Shown here piece after piece: positions 62,140-64,000 of a stretch of 64,000 nt of DNA; the stretch's first letter is position 1; each line of letters opens with the position of its first letter. Made by a program: the position numbers and the translations under genes. Origin of the DNA: Mycobacterium lentiflavum. Lineage in GTDB: Bacteria; Actinomycetota; Actinomycetes; Mycobacteriales; Mycobacteriaceae. The notes beneath the pieces were generated by a model. That model searched no databases and was not told the DNA's origin. It saw only the letters and a list, made by a program, of their open reading frames with translations. The stretch spans positions 4,092,001 to 4,156,000 of the forward strand of contig NZ_CP092423.2 of the NCBI RefSeq assembly GCF_022374895.2, read 5' to 3'.

Positions 62140-62466
62140 GATTTGGTTCCTTCCGTGGAGCTAGTCAGTGCAGCGAGCAACTGTTCTGGTGGATCAAAGA
62201 TTACGACAGATTTGCGGCCTGGGCGTTCGCGAATGTTTCCGCTTTTTTGCGATCTCGTTAAGACGCGAAACACCGGGTACGCAATGCCGCAACGACCGTT
62301 ATTTCACCGTGTAGCCCGCGTCGACGGGAAGGGAGATATCGGTGCAGTAGCGACCGGACTGCACCCGAGCATCCGCCGACCTACCCGCCGCCACCGCCGT
62401 TTCGCCAGCCGGATTTCAACTGCGGACTGTTTTGGTGTCCCGTACCGCCGCACCCGTGATGGCCGG
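62140..62466. other. Intergenic region with gene remnant
   Basis: 327 bases between the secreted-protein gene and citE. It contains the promoter region of the former (AT-richer 62190-62290) and the SDR remnant. No intact gene. Confidence 0.5.
62299..62370 (-). pseudogene. C-terminal remnant of a short-chain dehydrogenase
   Basis: On the minus strand a frame ending TAA at 62299 reads RYCTDISLPVDAGYTVK, the typical end of an SDR (pattern RYxTGxxLPVDGGYT). Upstream codons lose similarity within about 10 residues and a stop precedes them. No start or Rossmann part is present. Confidence 0.5.
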
Positions 62467-63282
62467 CTAGGCGGGATCTCCGGCTCGCCGGACCAGGGCC
62501 GCCGCGTGTTTGAGCACCGGCGAGTCGACCATCTGTCCTTCGAAAGCGAACACCCCGCGCTCGCCGCGCGCCGCCGCCAGAACCCGGCGCGCCCAGTCCA
62601 GCTTCTCCTCAGTGGGCCGAAAGGCGTTGCGCACCACGGGAATCTGGGTCGGGTGAATGCAGACCGTTCCGGCGAAGCCCAGCGCCACGGCGTCTTCGGC
62701 TTCGGCGCGTAGGCCGTCGAGGTCGCCGATGTCCAGGTGCACCGCGTCGAGCACGGCCAAACCGAACGCCGACGCCGTGAGCAACGCCGTCGACCGCACG
62801 TGACGGGCGACATCGCGATAGGTGCCGTCGGGCATGCGGCTGGAGCTGCCACCCAGCGCGGCGACCAGATCCTCGGCGCCCCACATCAGCGCCACCGTGC
62901 CCGGTGCCGCGGCGATTTCGGTCGCGAACACCGCGCCGCGTGGGGTCTCTAGCAGCGCGATCACCTCGAGCGGGGCCAGCGCCGTCACCTGCGCCGCCGA
63001 TTCGGTCTTGGACAGCATCACCGTCGTGTAGGGCGTCGCTTTCAGGGCCTCGAGATCGCGCGAGTATTCCTCGGTGTCGGCCGCGTTGATCCGCACCACG
63101 GTGCGCTCGGGGTCCAGCGGAGTGTCCTGCAGGGCCTTCCGGGCGGCGGGCTTGTCCGCCTCCGCCACGCCGTCCTCGAGGTCGAGGATCACGACGTCGG
63201 CCGCGGCGGCGGCCTTCGCGAACCGCTCGGGTCGGTCGGCGGGGCAGAACAGCCAACCGGGGCCGGCGGTGCCTAGGTTCAT
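62467..63282 (-). CDS. citE: CitE-like acyl-CoA lyase (Rv2498c type)
   Basis: 271 residues of the HpcH/HpaI-CitE TIM-barrel family. Motifs: DVVILDLEDGVAEADK near 28-43, VVRINAADTEEYSRDLE near 61-77, IALLETPRGAVFA near 107, MWGAEDLVAALGG with the metal-binding acids near 133, and GTVCIHPTQIPVV near 209. The M. tuberculosis homologue is reported as a bifunctional lyase of itaconate breakdown ((S)-citramalyl-CoA) and leucine catabolism (HMG-CoA). No CitD/CitF citrate lyase subunits are present. Overlaps the MaoC gene stop by 4 bases. Confidence 0.93.
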   Translation of the reverse strand: MNLGTAGPGWLFCPADRPERFAKAAAAADVVILDLEDGVAEADKPAARKALQDTPLDPERTVVRINAADTEEYSRDLEALKATPYTTVMLSKTESAAQVTALAPLEVIALLETPRGAVFATEIAAAPGTVALMWGAEDLVAALGGSSSRMPDGTYRDVARHVRSTALLTASAFGLAVLDAVHLDIGDLDGLRAEAEDAVALGFAGTVCIHPTQIPVVRNAFRPTEEKLDWARRVLAAARGERGVFAFEGQMVDSPVLKHAAALVRRAGDPA

Positions 63283-63788
63283 CGGGGCTCCTTGTCGGAC
63301 GGTTGCTTTTGCACCAGGGTCTTACGAACCGCGCGCGCGACGACGTCGCCGTGCTGATTGCGCCCGGTGTGTTGGAGGCTCACGATGCCATCTCCCGGGC
63401 GGCTCTTCGACTCGCGCTTATCGGTGCACACGGTCTCTGCATACAGTGTGTCGCCGTGGAAGAGCGGCTTGGGGAACGACACCTCCGAGAAACCGAGGTT
63501 GGCCACGATGGTGCCCAGCGTCAGCTGCGTGACGGACAGGCCGACCAACGTCGACAGGGTGAACATCGAGTTCACCAGCCGCTCACCGCGAAAGCCCGGT
63601 TGTTCGGCGGCCCACGCCGCGTCGAGGTGCAGCGGCTGGGTGTTCATGGTCAGCGTGGTGAACAGCACGTTGTCGGCCTCGGTGACGGTGCGGCCGGGGC
63701 GGTGCAAGTAGGTGGTACCGATCTCGAATTCCTCAAACCACAAGCCGCGCTGGACAACCGACTTGCCCACCTGGTCCGGCACACTCAT
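63279..63788 (-). CDS. MaoC-family acyl-CoA hydratase (Rv2499c type)
   Basis: 169-residue hotdog-fold hydratase. The active-site motif reads MNTQPLHLDAAWA, the N-x-x-P-x-H variant also seen in mesaconyl-type hydratases, instead of GDxNPxH. GERLVNSMFTLSTLVGLSV follows. In M. tuberculosis the homologue supplies the hydration step between FadE19 and the CitE-like lyase, consistent with the 4-base overlaps on both sides here. Confidence 0.92.
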   Translation of the reverse strand: MSVPDQVGKSVVQRGLWFEEFEIGTTYLHRPGRTVTEADNVLFTTLTMNTQPLHLDAAWAAEQPGFRGERLVNSMFTLSTLVGLSVTQLTLGTIVANLGFSEVSFPKPLFHGDTLYAETVCTDKRESKSRPGDGIVSLQHTGRNQHGDVVARAVRKTLVQKQPSDKEPR

Positions 63789-64000
63789 GACAGCCCCAGC
63801 GATCGCGCAATCAGCATCAGTTGCACCTCGGTGGTGCCCTCACCGATCTCGAGGATCTTACTGTCGCGGTAGTGACGCGCCACGGGGTACTCGTTCATGA
63901 AGCCGTATCCGCCGTGAATCTGGGTGGCGTCGCGGGCATTGTCCATCGCCGCCTCCGACGCGATCATCTTCGCGATCGCCGCCTCCTTCTTGAATGGCTT
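63785..64000 (-). CDS. fadE19: Acyl-CoA dehydrogenase FadE19, C-terminal part
   Basis: The last 71 or so residues are visible, entering from the right edge: KPFKKEAAIAKMIASEAAMD, DATQIHGGYGFMNEYPVARH and EIGEGTTEVQLMLIARSLGL, the C-terminal FAD-binding signature of acyl-CoA dehydrogenases. Locus identity points to the isovaleryl-CoA dehydrogenase-like FadE19 of leucine degradation. Stop overlaps the MaoC gene start by 4 bases. Confidence 0.93.
   Translation of the reverse strand, partial: KPFKKEAAIAKMIASEAAMDNARDATQIHGGYGFMNEYPVARHYRDSKILEIGEGTTEVQLMLIARSLGLS

Noticed and set aside
62304..62852. 182-codon minus-strand frame
   Set aside because: Out-of-frame shadow of citE.

Overview
The window is chromosomal DNA of a Mycobacterium, most likely a slow-growing non-tuberculous species. 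It is GC-rich and uses GTG starts freely. Gene order follows the M. tuberculosis segment Rv2440c (obg) to Rv2500c (fadE19) almost step by step, and a PPE protein, an RpfE, a 13E12-type HNH protein, several lip-type hydrolases and a cutinase are all present. Locus comparisons with M. tuberculosis or M. smegmatis are from memory, not from a search.

Layout. 1-5.5 kb: obg (cut by the window edge), rpmA, rplU, rne, ndk, all on the minus strand. 5.5-10 kb: a translationally coupled run (valS-folC-DUF4233). 10-14 kb: a mannose-lectin/LysM protein, an Rv2449c-type reductase, rpfE, then a gene-poor low-GC stretch. 14-18 kb: mobA and the ferredoxin-dependent 2-oxoglutarate oxidoreductase korAB. 18-22.7 kb: the proteostasis block clpX, clpP2, clpP1, tig, with the remnant of a mmuM gene between clpX and clpP2. 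22.7-26.7 kb: tRNA-Pro, tRNA-Gly, lipP, a secreted Trp/Pro/Gly-rich protein, nei2, rpiB and a DsbA-like protein. 26.8-31.6 kb: pepN, a DUF5130 gene overlapping a small membrane protein (both matching the M. smegmatis respiratory-supercomplex subunit locus), an HNH protein and glbO. 31.6-42.5 kb: aglA, an inserted low-GC flavoprotein gene, a hypothetical/thioesterase/gdh coupled unit, ettA and a second SSB. 42.7-46.2 kb: a 13E12-type HNH protein and a CopD-CtaG fusion. 46.2-53.3 kb: the lipid-synthesis run of a WS/DGAT-family gene, plsC and plsB2, plus lipQ. 53.5-59.8 kb: an accessory stretch starting at tRNA-Arg, holding a PPE protein with an unusual C-terminal domain, a stand-alone copy of that domain, a cutinase, a DUF2993 membrane protein and small exported proteins. 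59.9-64 kb: echA14, a BASS transporter, a secreted protein, a short-chain dehydrogenase remnant, and the coupled fadE19 (partial)-MaoC-citE unit of leucine/itaconate breakdown.

Most blocks are housekeeping (translation, RNA decay, folate, proteolysis, glutamate breakdown, phospholipid synthesis). Many neighbours overlap by the 4-base ATGA/GTGA arrangement, so they are read as coupled operons. The less ordinary content is the PPE fusion with its downstream domain duplicate, the lectin-LysM protein, two gene remnants (mmuM, SDR), a histone-like tail on PlsC, and a CPWA rather than CPWC active site in the Rv2466c homologue. I saw no CRISPR array, prophage or complete insertion sequence.
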